A DNA stretch of 33,861 nt from JAZRUF01 sp045636205 (GCA_045636205.1 JAZTXE010000080.1:1-33861); one strand, 5' to 3'. Shown: positions 8,752 to 16,694, numbered from the stretch's first letter. The notes: generated from the sequence alone by a model not told the origin. Program-made: numbers and translations.

Positions 8752-10310
8752 ATTAACTGCGCTCCTTTGAGCATGTTATAAAGCATTTGTGCTATACAGC
8801 ATCTTTTTACCGCGTCACGCGGTTTTATTTCAATTACGCTTCCGTCGGAAATTCCGTTTTCAAAGCAAAACGCAACGCTCTTCTTTGCCCATTCCGCAAC
8901 CGTCACATAATCCGTAAATTCTGCTAATACATTTCTCACTGCAACCGCACCAAGGTTATTCACCATTCCGCATAATTTAGCGGCTCTTTCAATAATCGCG
9001 CAAGCTTGCTCAGTTGTTACCCTGCCGTTTGGGTTGAACTTAGTTTCGGAAACTCCGTTTATTATTCCGTAGCTGTATGCAGTGTTTACATAGGATGCAT
9101 ACCAATCAGAAGAGCTGACATCCTCAAACTTAAACGTATTTTTTATTGGAAGCCCAAGAGCTCTGACGGTTATTGCCGCAAACTCTGCCCTTGTCATATT
9201 CCCATTCGGCGTAAAGGCATTTTCACTTGCACCGTTTATAATATCCCTTGCTGCCAAAGCTTCAATCGCAGTTTGATTTTCATGCCCTGCAATATCTGCA
9301 AACGTCTTGCCGTTATGCTTTATTTCGGGAATTTTAACATCGGCGCTCTTACCTGAAAGCCCGGTAGTGTCGTTATTCCCTTTTTTAACATCGCTCATAT
9401 CAAAAAGCGCTGTTTTGTTCTCTTCAAATCTTTTGGCAGCAACTAACGCATAAAAGCATTGCTCAGTCGCCATTAAATTTGTTTCCGATGTGTGCGAAAA
9501 GCTACCGTCGCTTTTTGCGAATGAATATATACTGTCAATTAAGCTCTTTCCATTTTTAACAAAACGCACGTCCTTATATGATATTCCAAGTGAAGATAGC
9601 GCCGTGAGCACCTGCGCCGTACTTTCAGACGCTTCTGTGTTATATGCCGAATATCCGCCGTTTTCTTTTTGCATATCGGACAGAACTCTTATTGCGCGCT
9701 CTGTTGCCTCGCTGACATCCGCTCTTCCTCTGTATTTTGAAAGGGCAATCAAAGCCATTGCGGTTATATCCGCATCGGCATCGGCTTGTTTTTCCGAAAT
9801 CGCCCAACCGCCGTTTTCCTTTTCATATTCCAAAATACGCGTAATATATTTATCACGTATTTCCGATGTTGCGTAATTTCCGCTGTCAAGCGCAATGAGT
9901 GCCCATATTGGGCCGTTTATTCCCTGCCATATTGTTTTCTCATAATCAAGAAGCGGAGTTACAAGATTATATCCCAAAATGTCTTCGGGATTTTTCCCTA
10001 TCGCAGTAAGCGCTATGATTACACGCGAGTATTCCGTGCATTTTCTCGAATGCAAAACACCGTCTTTTAATTTTACATAGTTTAAAACATTTGCATAGTA
10101 GTTCACGAAATATTCATCATCTACACGCATGCCGCTTCTTGCAAGACCTATTACTGCCCATTCACCACCTATTGAAGCGACTGTCGGATTCTTTACTGTA
10201 TTTATCAAGTAATCCGCCGTAAATCCAAGACTGTCTATGGCAGTAACATTTACTGCCATAGACATAATAACTATTGTTAAACTCAGAATTAAAGAAACTA
10301 TTTTTTTCAT
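8748..10310 (-). CDS. SLH-anchored alpha/alpha-barrel protein (intrinsic-factor alpha-domain-like)
   Basis: A 520-residue exported protein. A signal peptide (1-24) is followed by an alpha/alpha-barrel of the prenyltransferase/squalene-oxidase-repeat type (about 28-300) and three SLH repeats (about 336-381, 396-442, 464-510) that bind the cell wall. Barrel landmarks are GPIWALIALDSG, the DADITAMALIAL helix (179-190) and ESTAQVLTALSSLGI (229-243). The last two resemble the VDTxA and NPMSIAQILPSL elements I recall from human intrinsic factor. The catalytic DxDD acid of terpene cyclases is not kept, so an enzyme role is unlikely. No DUF4430 domain is present; the next coupled gene supplies one. 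Both neighbours overlap by 4 bases. Inferred role: the alpha half of a two-chain B12 binder. Confidence 0.82.
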   Translation of the reverse strand: MKKIVSLILSLTIVIMSMAVNVTAIDSLGFTADYLINTVKNPTVASIGGEWAVIGLARSGMRVDDEYFVNYYANVLNYVKLKDGVLHSRKCTEYSRVIIALTAIGKNPEDILGYNLVTPLLDYEKTIWQGINGPIWALIALDSGNYATSEIRDKYITRILEYEKENGGWAISEKQADADADITAMALIALSKYRGRADVSEATERAIRVLSDMQKENGGYSAYNTEASESTAQVLTALSSLGISYKDVRFVKNGKSLIDSIYSFAKSDGSFSHTSETNLMATEQCFYALVAAKRFEENKTALFDMSDVKKGNNDTTGLSGKSADVKIPEIKHNGKTFADIAGHENQTAIEALAARDIINGASENAFTPNGNMTRAEFAAITVRALGLPIKNTFKFEDVSSSDWYASYVNTAYSYGIINGVSETKFNPNGRVTTEQACAIIERAAKLCGMVNNLGAVAVRNVLAEFTDYVTVAEWAKKSVAFCFENGISDGSVIEIKPRDAVKRCCIAQMLYNMLKGAQLI

Positions 10311-13009
10311 TTACCAAAGGCCTCACAAAAACGCATAATCATAGTTGCAACCTGTGCCCGTGTAGCATACTCCGTAGGCAAAAGCTTATTGCCTGTGCCG
10401 TTTATAATACCCTCGGCAACCGCCCATTTCATCGCATCTGCGGCATATGCGGAAACATCATCCTCATCGTCAAAAGAGTTGATACTTGCATCTTCTGAAA
10501 CGTCGGGCGCAATATATCTCATAAGTATCGTTGCAATTTGTTCACGCGTGATTTTCTTATTTACGCCAAAGTTATTTTCATCTTCACCGAGTATTATTTT
10601 TTCACTCGCCGCCCATCTTATGGCTTCAGTGTACCACTCATCTGCCTGCACATCATCAAAGGTCATAAGATAATTGACGATAGGTTGTTTTTCAAGCCGC
10701 CACAGCACAGTGACAAGCATTTCCCTTGTCATCGAAATATCGGGCGCAAATTTTCCGGCCATTCCTTGCATCAAATTGTTTTCATAAGCATATTTTACCG
10801 CGTTATAATACCAGTGGCTCGGTTTGATGTCATTGTATATGTTTTCCGTAAATATTGGGTTTTGTACTGTTTTGTCTGTTTCATCCTCTGTTTTTTCTTC
10901 TTTCGGTTTTATATTCACCGATGAAGAACCACTGTAAGAATTATCTCCCAGATCTTCACCCAGATCTCGTGTATACAGCCATTCCACAAAATCTCCGTCA
11001 GATAAAGAATATAAGGATGCTGATTTGTCAGAAAAATTACCGTTTACGCGATACATCCATCCGCTTCCTTCTCCCTCATCGAGCTCGCCCAAACCCTCGA
11101 TTGCTTTAATATAAACGCCATATGCGCTTTCTGTCGCCTTAATATTTAACTCGGTTTTCCGAAGAAGTTCATATACCGATGTCCCTTTTCTGACAGAATA
11201 ACCGGTCTTTTCCAAATATGTATTTCCTTCGGGATCTGCAACTCTGATATACACGGAAATGTTTCTTGATACACTCCCGCCCGAGTCACCACCGCTTCCC
11301 GCAGTCACATTGATTTTACATACAGTCGGAACAATTGAGTTATCATCTTTATATGCCATTACATAATATTTTCCAACGCTTAAATCCCCTGTAAAGCTAA
11401 GCTTAACTTTTCCGTCTTTGTCTGTAGTAAATATTTTTTGTAAACTGTTCTCATCGCCCAACAACTCAACTTTTGCACCGCTGCACGGCGATATAATCGG
11501 CGCATACGTTGTTGCATCATATCCCGATACATAGTTTAATGTCAGCGTTACAGTTTCCCCGCTTTGGGTTTCTACTTCATTTTCATTAAAATACGAGTAT
11601 GCATCGCTCCAATATATTGCATCAAAATAATTAAATGCAGTAAGATAATCGCCTTCTTTTACGGTATCGTTAAGACTCCAGCAACTTATGTTGTTAAGGT
11701 AGTATGACGCCAACGCAGTTGTTTCCGGTGTTCCTTTACCCCAAAGCACGGCAAGCGAAAGGCCTAAATCGCCGACAAATGTGCTGTACCCCGCTTCTGC
11801 TCCTCCGTCATAATATCTTTCATGCGTTGCATGCAAAGCCTCATCAACCGTAAGAGTTCCATTCTTGTCAAAGTCCGTGACCGTCACTTTTGCCTGCGCC
11901 ACATATTCTCCGTTTTTATCCGCAACAATTTTGCCATCATCTACAATTGTTACATATATATCTGCAGGCTCCGCCTCTTTTTCTTCAGGCTTGGTTTCTT
12001 CGTTTTCAATCTCATCGTCGTACGCTTGACCGTCTGTTCCAAAATCCCAGTATTGAATCCCTTCCTTATAGGTCTTTCTGTACGCATCATATGCCTGCAT
12101 GACCTGAACGGTGGCCATAGAATTTACGGAAGATGAGTAAACATATCCGCTTCCGTCTGTGTTGCGATATTTTTCAAGTGCTGTAATTATATTTTCCTGT
12201 GCACTGTTTCCGAACCCGTTGCTCGGATTTGTTACATCAATTCCGAGGGTTGCAAGTGCCAGCAAAACCTGCGCGGTGGAATTCGGGTTATCTGCGTAAT
12301 TCCATTTATCCGAAGCGTTCTCACTCAGATACGTAAGAGCCTTATCAATGGAATTCTTTACGGCTTCCTCTTCCTTATAAGGAGCCAAGGCTTGCACGCA
12401 TATCGCAGTTATATCAACATTCGAGATTGTATCGTCACTCAAGCCGAAGCCGCCGTCTGTTGCCTGAAACCCCAAAAGCTCGTCAATTATATCGCGCTCA
12501 TTCCATTTGGCATCATTGGGAGTTACTTTACCTGAAGCATAAATTGCAATAAGGGCATATGCAAGTTCATTTGCACCATCACCGAGCTTTTCGCTGTTGC
12601 AGATAATGCTGATTAAATCCACGCCTTCAACATCTGTAATATTCTTGTCCATAACAGCAAGTGCCAAAGCTACCTTTTCTACATCCGTAGGCTTGACATC
12701 TGCCCCCCATCCTTTTACCGTTTCACTCACAGAAGCATAATATTCATCAAGTATATCCGAATCCACGACTTTCCCCGCGCGAAGCATGGATATAATATAC
12801 CATTCAAAACCGTATGAAACTCCGCCGTTATTATGTACTTCCTGCAGTTGTTCTCCAAGATAATCTTCGGCACTTCCTATACCCGTGCTTATAATATGAT
12901 AAATATCATTTCCTTCAGCGGTTACATCTTCGCTTGCACGTGTTATCGGTGACACACCGATAATGATAATTGCCGATAATAACAAACACAAAATTCTTTT
13001 AGCCTTCAT
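10307..13009 (-). CDS. SLH surface protein with alpha/alpha-barrel, EF-hand-type domain and DUF4430 domain
   Basis: A 900-residue first gene of the riboswitch operon. Order: signal peptide (1-25); alpha/alpha-barrel (about 45-315) with NVDITAICVQAL (197-208) and NPNSTAQVLLALATLGI (241-257); acidic linker (about 328-348); a domain (about 350-480) containing a textbook EF-hand-like loop DFDKNGTLTVDE (379-390) and WSLNDTVKEGDYLTAF; an Ig-like segment (about 484-570); Gly/Ser linker; DUF4430 (about 583-690) with GSGWMYRVNGNFSDK; three SLH repeats (about 724-770, 783-830, 846-890). Barrel plus DUF4430 mirrors the alpha- and beta-domains that sandwich B12 in animal intrinsic factor and transcobalamin. 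Inferred role: wall-bound cobalamin capture. The ATG follows AAAGGAC with good spacing. Expression is expected to fall when cobalamin is plentiful. Confidence 0.85.
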   Translation of the reverse strand: MKAKRILCLLLSAIIIIGVSPITRASEDVTAEGNDIYHIISTGIGSAEDYLGEQLQEVHNNGGVSYGFEWYIISMLRAGKVVDSDILDEYYASVSETVKGWGADVKPTDVEKVALALAVMDKNITDVEGVDLISIICNSEKLGDGANELAYALIAIYASGKVTPNDAKWNERDIIDELLGFQATDGGFGLSDDTISNVDITAICVQALAPYKEEEAVKNSIDKALTYLSENASDKWNYADNPNSTAQVLLALATLGIDVTNPSNGFGNSAQENIITALEKYRNTDGSGYVYSSSVNSMATVQVMQAYDAYRKTYKEGIQYWDFGTDGQAYDDEIENEETKPEEKEAEPADIYVTIVDDGKIVADKNGEYVAQAKVTVTDFDKNGTLTVDEALHATHERYYDGGAEAGYSTFVGDLGLSLAVLWGKGTPETTALASYYLNNISCWSLNDTVKEGDYLTAFNYFDAIYWSDAYSYFNENEVETQSGETVTLTLNYVSGYDATTYAPIISPCSGAKVELLGDENSLQKIFTTDKDGKVKLSFTGDLSVGKYYVMAYKDDNSIVPTVCKINVTAGSGGDSGGSVSRNISVYIRVADPEGNTYLEKTGYSVRKGTSVYELLRKTELNIKATESAYGVYIKAIEGLGELDEGEGSGWMYRVNGNFSDKSASLYSLSDGDFVEWLYTRDLGEDLGDNSYSGSSSVNIKPKEEKTEDETDKTVQNPIFTENIYNDIKPSHWYYNAVKYAYENNLMQGMAGKFAPDISMTREMLVTVLWRLEKQPIVNYLMTFDDVQADEWYTEAIRWAASEKIILGEDENNFGVNKKITREQIATILMRYIAPDVSEDASINSFDDEDDVSAYAADAMKWAVAEGIINGTGNKLLPTEYATRAQVATMIMRFCEAFGK

Positions 13010-13090
13010 TTTTATTGTCCTTTCTAAAATTTAATTTGACTATAGCGCGTGTATATGTTTTTTCTCATCACCTCACACACCGCAGACAAT

Positions 13091-13123
13091 AAAAAACTGC
13101 GGTAATTTTAAAAATTACCACAG
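13091..13123 (-). terminator. Riboswitch expression-platform terminator
   Basis: On the minus strand the arms CTGTGGTAATTTT and AAAATTACCGCAG form a 13-bp stem (13097-13123) followed by TTTTTT (13096 down to 13091). It lies between the cobalamin aptamer and the first gene, the normal place for transcription attenuation. An upstream CACAG (in GACACAG) could pair with CTGTG of the left arm as an antiterminator (inference). Confidence 0.85.
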
Positions 13124-13139
13124 CAGCGTTTTTCTGTGT

Positions 13140-13385
13140 CTGTCACAATCCGATTGAGCACGTCAATCGAAACTATCGCTCCTATACATTGCTGTACTTG
13201 CGGAGCAACATCAAAGCAGGTCTTCTGACTTATGTTTTAGCGCTTATATCCTGCCTTCTCGGTTTCCCAATGACTGACTTTCGTCAACGAATATAAGCAA
13301 AACACATACAGCGACTGGTATCGTTCAGGATTCTAACCCGATTCCCTTTTCACCAACCGTATCCAATGCAATACGGTTGACACTC
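13140..13385 (-). promoter_or_regulatory. Cobalamin riboswitch
   Basis: Read on the minus strand the region holds the conserved elements of the Rfam cobalamin aptamer in order. A P2-like hairpin CAACCGTAT/ATACGGTTG (13354-13379) comes first. Next is GGTGAAAAGGGAATCGGG, running on to AGTCGCTGTA. GCTTATAT/ATATAAGC (13291-13298 with 13242-13249) closes an internal stem around CATTGGGAAACCGAGAAGGC. Then comes the B12 box AGTCAGAAGACCTGC (13216-13230), and a GCTCC/GGAGC hairpin just after it. About 130 bases separate the aptamer end from the first ATG, with a terminator in between. This links the downstream operon to adenosylcobalamin or a related cobalamin. Confidence 0.93.
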
Positions 13386-13404
13386 TGTGTGAACTATTTA
13401 ATTT

Positions 13405-13433
13405 ATTATAAAGTTTACCACAAATTCGCATAA
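13405..13433 (-). promoter_or_regulatory. Putative promoter of the cobalamin operon
   Basis: A perfect -10 TATAAT (13405-13410) lies 17 bases from a poor -35 TTATGC (13428-13433). It is directly upstream of the aptamer. The -35 touches the T-run of the rpsI terminator, so start-site mapping could move it. Confidence 0.5.
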
Positions 13434-13463
13434 AAAACAAGCACCCACGAAAGTGAGTGCTTG
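13432..13463 (-). terminator. Intrinsic terminator of rplM-rpsI
   Basis: Minus-strand stem CAAGCACTCAC/GTGGGTGCTTG (13453-13463 with 13438-13448), loop TTTC, then TTTTTT. It begins 13 bases after the rpsI stop. Confidence 0.92.
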
Positions 13464-13476
13464 AATATTCTGCAAA

Positions 13477-13881
13477 CTATCTCTTTGAGAACTGCGGTGC
13501 GCGACGTGCAGCCTTTAAGCCGTACTTCTTACGCTCCTTCATTCTCGGGTCACGAGTCAGGAAGCCTGCCTTCTTAAGTACCGGACGGAACTCCTCGTTG
13601 AGACCAAGAAGAGCACGAGCGATACCGTGACGGATAGCACCTGCCTGACCGGTGAAGCCACCGCCGACAACCTTTGCTTCGATGTCAACCTTCTCAAGTG
13701 TCTCGGTAGCAACCAGCGGCTGACGAACGATGAGCTTAAGGGTATCAAGACCAAAGTACTGGTCGATGGTACGACCATTGATCTTGATCTCACCGCTGCC
13801 GTTGGGATAAACATGAACACGAGCTACAGAAGATTTTCTTCTGCCTGTGCCATAAAAATAAGGTTTCTTAGACTTATACAT
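13477..13881 (-). CDS. rpsI: Ribosomal protein S9 (uS9)
   Basis: A complete 134-residue small-subunit protein. It starts near YFYGTGRRKSSVARVHVYPG-like sequence typical of S9, has GGGFTGQAGAIRHGIARAL in the centre, and ends in the basic tail RRAPQFSKR that reaches the P-site tRNA. It lies 21 bases after rplM, the usual bacterial order. Length and both ends match the family. Confidence 0.98.
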   Translation of the reverse strand: MYKSKKPYFYGTGRRKSSVARVHVYPNGSGEIKINGRTIDQYFGLDTLKLIVRQPLVATETLEKVDIEAKVVGGGFTGQAGAIRHGIARALLGLNEEFRPVLKKAGFLTRDPRMKERKKYGLKAARRAPQFSKR

Positions 13882-13902
13882 AATTCACTTTACCTCCCCG
13901 GA

Positions 13903-14334
13903 TTACTCAGCCGCGTATGCGACGGGCTTCTGAGCCGCATGAACATGATTCTCGCCTACGCAGGGTTTAAGACGCTTGAGAGCGTTTCTTCCCAGGCTGT
14001 TGCTCGGGAGCATACCCTTAACTGCAAGCTCCATTGCCTTTGCCGGATCTTCCTGCATGAGAATACGGTACTGAACTTCCTTCAGACCGCCAACCCATCC
14101 GGAGTGACGACGGTAATACTTCTGCTCGAGCTTATTGCCGGTGAGTATTGCCTTTTCAACGTTGATTACGATGACGAAGTCGCCGCAGTCAACATGCGGG
14201 GTGTAGCTGGGTTTGTGCTTACCGCGGAGCAGAACTGCTGCCTGAGCCGCAGTGCGGCCTAAGGGCTTATTAGCAGCGTCAAGGATATACCATTTGCGCT
14301 CCACAGTCTTGTCATTTGCCATAAATGTGGACAT
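13903..14334 (-). CDS. rplM: Ribosomal protein L13 (uL13)
   Basis: A 143-residue large-subunit protein. The landmarks are RKWYILDAANKPLGRTA, LLRGKHKPSYTPHVDCGDFV, and the GMLPSNSLGRNALKRLKPC segment. The start is ATG at 14334, six bases after GGAGG (14342-14346); an upstream in-frame start at 14352 would lie on the far side of that ribosome site and is rejected. First gene of the rplM-rpsI operon, with a strong promoter and a structured leader. Confidence 0.98.
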   Translation of the reverse strand: MSTFMANDKTVERKWYILDAANKPLGRTAAQAAVLLRGKHKPSYTPHVDCGDFVIVINVEKAILTGNKLEQKYYRRHSGWVGGLKEVQYRILMQEDPAKAMELAVKGMLPSNSLGRNALKRLKPCVGENHVHAAQKPVAYAAE

Positions 14335-14376
14335 TAGATAGCCTCCAATCACGCATTACACGTTTCATATTTTTGC

Positions 14377-14471
14377 GCCTGAAAGGATAACCCAATATAC
14401 CAACGCATATAAAAAGCGAAATAAAACACTTCACTTTCCATATGACTTGGTATATAATACCCTTAACAGGC
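14377..14471 (-). ncRNA. Long-hairpin leader of rplM, possible L13 autoregulatory element
   Basis: The transcript upstream of rplM can fold into one rod. Pairs are GCCTG/CAGGC (14467-14471 with 14377-14381), AAGGGTA/TATCCTT (14458-14464 with 14383-14389) and ATATACCAA/TTGGTATAT (14447-14455 with 14395-14403), with further pairing inside. It ends about 30 bases before the ribosome site. Firmicutes L13 leaders are known; whether this one belongs to that family was not tested. Confidence 0.55.
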
Positions 14472-14479
14472 ACTTTATA

Positions 14480-14508
14480 TTTATACCACAAGCGAAGCAA
14501 ACTGTCAA
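14480..14508 (-). promoter_or_regulatory. Promoter of rplM-rpsI
   Basis: Consensus -35 TTGACA (14503-14508), 17-base spacer, -10 TATAAA (14480-14485). Confidence 0.9.
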
Positions 14509-14629
14509 CACCTTTTTTTGATTATTTTAATTTAGCTTTTGCAACTCTTTGATTTACTCCGTTTTTCTCGCGTTTTCTCTCGTTTTCTCAAAACGCAATT
14601 TAAAATTTTTATTTAGGCAGGTATCCCGA

Positions 14630-15349
14630 ATGAAGCGAATTTTAAGTCTTACGCGCAAATGTGTGCAGGACTATGACATGATTGCCCCGGGCGATAAGAT
14701 AGCTGTTGGCGTATCCGGTGGCAAGGATTCTCTGGTGCTTTTAAAAGCACTTGCCGAGCTGCGCGAATTCTACCCGGCTGAGTTTTCAATAGTCGCTGTA
14801 ACGGTCGACCCGGGTATACCGGGCATGGACTTTGCGCCGATAGTTGAGTATTGCAATAATTTGAATATAGAATACAAAATAGTAAAATCGCAGTTGTATG
14901 ACATTATTTTCAATATCCGCAAGGAGTCTAACCCATGCTCGCTATGCGCCAAAATGCGGCGTGGGATGCTCCATGACGCAGCGATAGCCGAGGGTTGCAA
15001 CAAGGTCGCTCTCGGGCATCATTTTGACGATGCTGTGGAAACCTTTATGCTCTCACAAGTGTACGAAGGCCGCTTATCCTGCTTCTTCCCGGTAACATGG
15101 CTTGACAGAAAGCAGATTACCATGATACGCCCGATGCTCTACGTAACCGAATCTATTATACGCGGCGCAGCACGGCGGCTTGAACTTCCGGTAGTTGAAA
15201 ATCCGTGCCCGGCTGACGGGAACACAAAACGTCAGGAGATAAAAGACCTGTTGCGCGACTTAAACTCTAAATACCCGGGCATCCGTGAACGCATCTTCGG
15301 CGCGATAGAGCGCCTGCCTCTCCCCGGCTGGGAAAAGCCCGGTAAGTAG
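14630..15349 (+). CDS. TtcA-like tRNA 2-thiocytidine synthetase family protein
   Basis: A 239-residue PP-loop ATPase of the TtcA/TtuA group, cytosolic enzymes that adenylate a tRNA base and replace its oxygen with sulfur. SGGKDS (29-34) is the ATP-binding PP-loop. NPCSLC (C102, C105) and C192 in ENPCPADG are the three cysteines expected to hold a [4Fe-4S] cluster. GHHFDDAVETFML is the next conserved block. The start at 14630 is chosen because it follows AGGCAGGT and opens with the family N-terminus; the upstream in-frame ATG at 14549 adds non-conserved sequence. It is shorter than E. coli TtcA (about 311), as in many Firmicutes. The exact tRNA target is uncertain. Confidence 0.85.
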   Translation: MKRILSLTRKCVQDYDMIAPGDKIAVGVSGGKDSLVLLKALAELREFYPAEFSIVAVTVDPGIPGMDFAPIVEYCNNLNIEYKIVKSQLYDIIFNIRKESNPCSLCAKMRRGMLHDAAIAEGCNKVALGHHFDDAVETFMLSQVYEGRLSCFFPVTWLDRKQITMIRPMLYVTESIIRGAARRLELPVVENPCPADGNTKRQEIKDLLRDLNSKYPGIRERIFGAIERLPLPGWEKPGK

Positions 15350-15392
15350 AAAATACCCCCTTGTTATCATTTGGATAACAAGGGGGTATTTT
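15350..15392. terminator. Shared bidirectional terminator
   Basis: A 19-bp perfect stem (15350-15368 with 15374-15392) containing ACCCCCTTGTTATC and its complement, flanked by AAAA/TTTT. It lies between convergent ttcA-like and ClC genes. Confidence 0.9.
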
Positions 15393-15398
15393 ATAACA

Positions 15399-16646
15399 TC
15401 ATATATTATCTGCCTGGACTTTGTCATCGGTGAGTTTAGAAAATGCAAAGCTCTGACCGGTATACAGACTTGCATAGCCTGAGAGCAGGAAGCTGACCGC
15501 CACGCTGAGCGCATAGAAAACCATACCCTGAGCGCCAAACAGCTCGATTGACAGCAGAATAGTCGCAAGCGGACAATTAGTCACACCGCACAGAAGCGCG
15601 GAGATTCCTACCGCGGCACCAAATCCCGGATTAAGTCCTATAAACGTCGCAATCGCGCCGCCCATTGTTGCGCCGATAAACATGGTAGGCACTATTTCGC
15701 CGCCTTTAAATCCGGCACCGATGGTTATCGCCGTGAAAACAATCTTCATAATAAACGCAACGTTTGACACCTCACCGGTTTCAAATATCCGGGCTATTAC
15801 GTGAATTCCGCCGCCGTTATAGTCCGTGGTGTTCACAGCCAAGGTAAGCAAGATAACCGCAATACCGCCGACTGCTGCACGCAAGAACTCGTTTTTTAAA
15901 AGCCGTTTTAATTTCTCGCCCGCAAAGTGCATAGCTTTACAGAATATAACACTTACAACCGCGCCGACTACCGCTATCGCAACTACCTTCAAAAGCGGCA
16001 TAAGCGCAAGTTCGGGCACTGCAGACGGGATAAATCGCTCAGGCGTTGTACCGAGCATTACCGAAACACCGTAAGCGGTTATGCTGGCAACGAGTCCAGG
16101 GAAAACCGCAGCGGAGCAGAAGCGCCCAACACTAACCACCTCTATAGCGAAAACCCACGCGCCGAGCGGTGTTCCAAACAGCGCGGAAAAAAGCGCACCC
16201 ATTCCGCACATAGTAAGCACGTGCCGCGCGTTTTCATTTAAGCGGAACACCTTTGCAAGCGCGGTTGATATACTTCCGCCAAGCTGCAGCGCTGCACCCT
16301 CACGTCCCGCCGAGCCGCCGAACATATGGGTTATGACCGAGCCAATAAATATGGCAGGCGCCAGGAGTGGACTCACAGGCTTTTCCGAGCGAACGCTTTC
16401 AAATACATGGTTTGTACCTATATCGGTAACATTACAGAGCTTGTAGAGCCACACTATAGCCACACCGCCGACCGGAAGCAGATACAGAAGCCAAAAAGTC
16501 TCCTGACGCAGACCCGTAACAACCTCGATGGACTTTGCAAAAGCCGCGCCAACAACGCCGCATACCGCGCCTGTAACTATACCGAGCCCGAGCCAGCACA
16601 AAAATGCTATAATATATATTTTTGAAATTCGAATTATTCGATTCAT
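15399..16646 (-). CDS. ClC-family anion channel or anion/proton antiporter
   Basis: A 415-residue polytopic membrane protein of the ClC family without CBS domains. GGSAGREGAALQ (111-121) holds the gating glutamate E116, which in antiporters exchanges protons. The usual chloride-filter motif GSGIP is not seen; the matching place reads DIGTNHVFESVRS (75-87). That recalls the SycA-like clade, which includes fluoride/proton antiporters, so fluoride is a possible substrate (tentative). FGTPLGAWVFAIEVV and FKGGEIVPTMFIGATMG are further family blocks. ATG at 16646 follows GGTGATAAG; the longer reading from 16694 would include the promoter. Single-gene unit. Confidence 0.87.
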   Translation of the reverse strand: MNRIIRISKIYIIAFLCWLGLGIVTGAVCGVVGAAFAKSIEVVTGLRQETFWLLYLLPVGGVAIVWLYKLCNVTDIGTNHVFESVRSEKPVSPLLAPAIFIGSVITHMFGGSAGREGAALQLGGSISTALAKVFRLNENARHVLTMCGMGALFSALFGTPLGAWVFAIEVVSVGRFCSAAVFPGLVASITAYGVSVMLGTTPERFIPSAVPELALMPLLKVVAIAVVGAVVSVIFCKAMHFAGEKLKRLLKNEFLRAAVGGIAVILLTLAVNTTDYNGGGIHVIARIFETGEVSNVAFIMKIVFTAITIGAGFKGGEIVPTMFIGATMGGAIATFIGLNPGFGAAVGISALLCGVTNCPLATILLSIELFGAQGMVFYALSVAVSFLLSGYASLYTGQSFAFSKLTDDKVQADNI

Positions 16647-16658
16647 AAACTTATCACC

Positions 16659-16694
16659 AATAAAGATTATATCTTTATTTTTACCTAAATTCAA
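16659..16694 (-). promoter_or_regulatory. Promoter of the ClC gene with an inverted repeat over the -10
   Basis: -35 TTGAAT (16689-16694), 17-base spacer, -10 TATAAT (16666-16671). Arms AATAAAGAT and ATCTTTATT (16659-16667, 16671-16679) form a perfect 9-bp inverted repeat centred on the -10, a possible operator. Confidence 0.7.

Noticed and set aside
10920..12990. CRISPR or tandem DNA repeats in the SLH genes
   Set aside because: The SLH repeats are protein-level and diverged; no direct DNA repeats with regular spacers were seen.
8748..13009. Barrel proteins as terpene or squalene cyclases
   Set aside because: The repeat family matches, but the catalytic DxDD is changed (DADITA, VDITA), and secretion, SLH anchors and the B12 riboswitch argue for binding, not cyclisation.
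13627..14262. 211-residue plus-strand frame over rpsI/rplM
   Set aside because: Antisense shadow of two certain ribosomal genes, with no ribosome site or homology.
14335..14352. Upstream in-frame start for rplM
   Set aside because: It is upstream of the ribosome site and adds a non-family leader; 14334 gives the standard N-terminal sequence.
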